Assembly (NCBI RefSeq): GCF_020184175.1
Contig: NC_065530.1
Coordinates: 38,789,260-38,853,259 of the forward strand
DNA length: 64,000 nucleotides
Origin: Aphis gossypii
Taxonomy: Eukaryota > Arthropoda > Insecta > Hemiptera > Aphididae
Reading direction: 5' to 3'
The notes below the pieces were generated by a model, which saw only the letters and a program-made list of their open reading frames with translations, searched no databases and was not told the origin of the DNA. The stretch's first letter is position 1; every line of letters starts with the position of its first letter. The position numbers were made by a program, and so were the translations under genes. Shown here piece by piece: positions 63,764 through 64,000 of this stretch.

Positions 63764-64000
63764 AGGTGATTCACCGAGTAATATGTTCATTTTCTTGTTC
63801 TCAAATGCATTTATTCAAATTCTATTTTCGAATGTTTAAATATACTTATGGATATTTTAAAATTTCTGAGATTTTTTTTATACTACATAACGAGAGCCTT
63901 GTGGAAGTACAAACTTTTGTTTTTCAAACAAACCCCTTCCTCTTTTTCTCTGTAAATTATTTAATGATGGATAACTTTTGAAATTTTTTTTGTAATACTT
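63764..64000 (+). repeat. Partial dispersed repeat running off the window end
   Basis: Starts with AAGGTGATTCACCGAGTAAT after a TA, resembling the outer end of a mariner-type MITE. It includes TACAAACTTTTGTTTTTCAA (63908), a variant of the dispersed core seen at 16081 and 28172. The opposite end would lie outside the window. Confidence 0.4.

Noticed and set aside
1..64000. CRISPR array, rRNA, or prokaryotic operon
   Set aside because: No regularly spaced repeats, no rRNA-like conserved stretches and no long compact reading frames. Composition and introns indicate a eukaryotic genome.

Overview
The window looks like nuclear DNA from an insect, most likely an aphid. It is very A+T-rich and CpG-containing, with many short (TA)n, (TG)n and poly-A runs and many small transposon-derived repeats. 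Several dispersed sequences, notably the block at about 38421-38990, resemble abundant repeats of the pea aphid; that resemblance is from memory and was not searched. No prokaryotic signals, rRNA genes or CRISPR arrays are visible. Almost all of the window is intergenic or intronic. The only coding sequence I can defend firmly lies inside one transposon.

The centrepiece is a complete PIF/Harbinger DNA transposon at 51925-56193 (4269 bp). It is flanked by perfect TTA target-site duplications and has 51-bp terminal inverted repeats with two mismatches. It carries two two-exon genes on opposite strands. A MADF-BESS DNA-binding protein is encoded on + (52321-52731 joined to 54910-55446, 315 aa). 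A DDE transposase is encoded on - (56024-55590 joined to 54234-53425, 414 aa). Their exons interdigitate: each gene's second exon lies inside the other gene's intron. Both joins are phase 0 with GT-AG ends and both frames are open. Inside the stretch that is intron for both genes sits a hAT-like MITE (54280-54843), and inside that a second hAT-like MITE (54411-54690) with a perfect 8-bp duplication. The result is a three-level nest. The transposon itself landed in a short G+C-rich, coding-like segment now split between 51755-51921 and 56197-56330.

A mariner-type MITE with 38-bp inverted repeats lies at 39839-40209. Single TA-CAGGGTG-like ends occur at about 21090, 41934 and 43958. A degenerate repeat family sharing a TACAAACTTCTATTTTTCAA core occurs at about 16081, 28172, 35420, 39136 and 63908. 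A tandem duplication of a roughly 65-bp AT-rich unit lies at 28461-28605.

Against the AT-rich background stand several short G+C- and CpG-richer islands (about 1020-1400, 4770-5830, 8191-8640, 11560-12640, 21100-21560, 24110-24900, 27060-27420, 31200-31980, 40850-41800, 43500-43800 and 60850-61450). They contain TATA boxes, CRE/E-box matches and candidate splice sites. They are the best places to look for promoters, 5' exons or enhancers of a host gene with very long introns, but no host gene can be assembled from this window alone.
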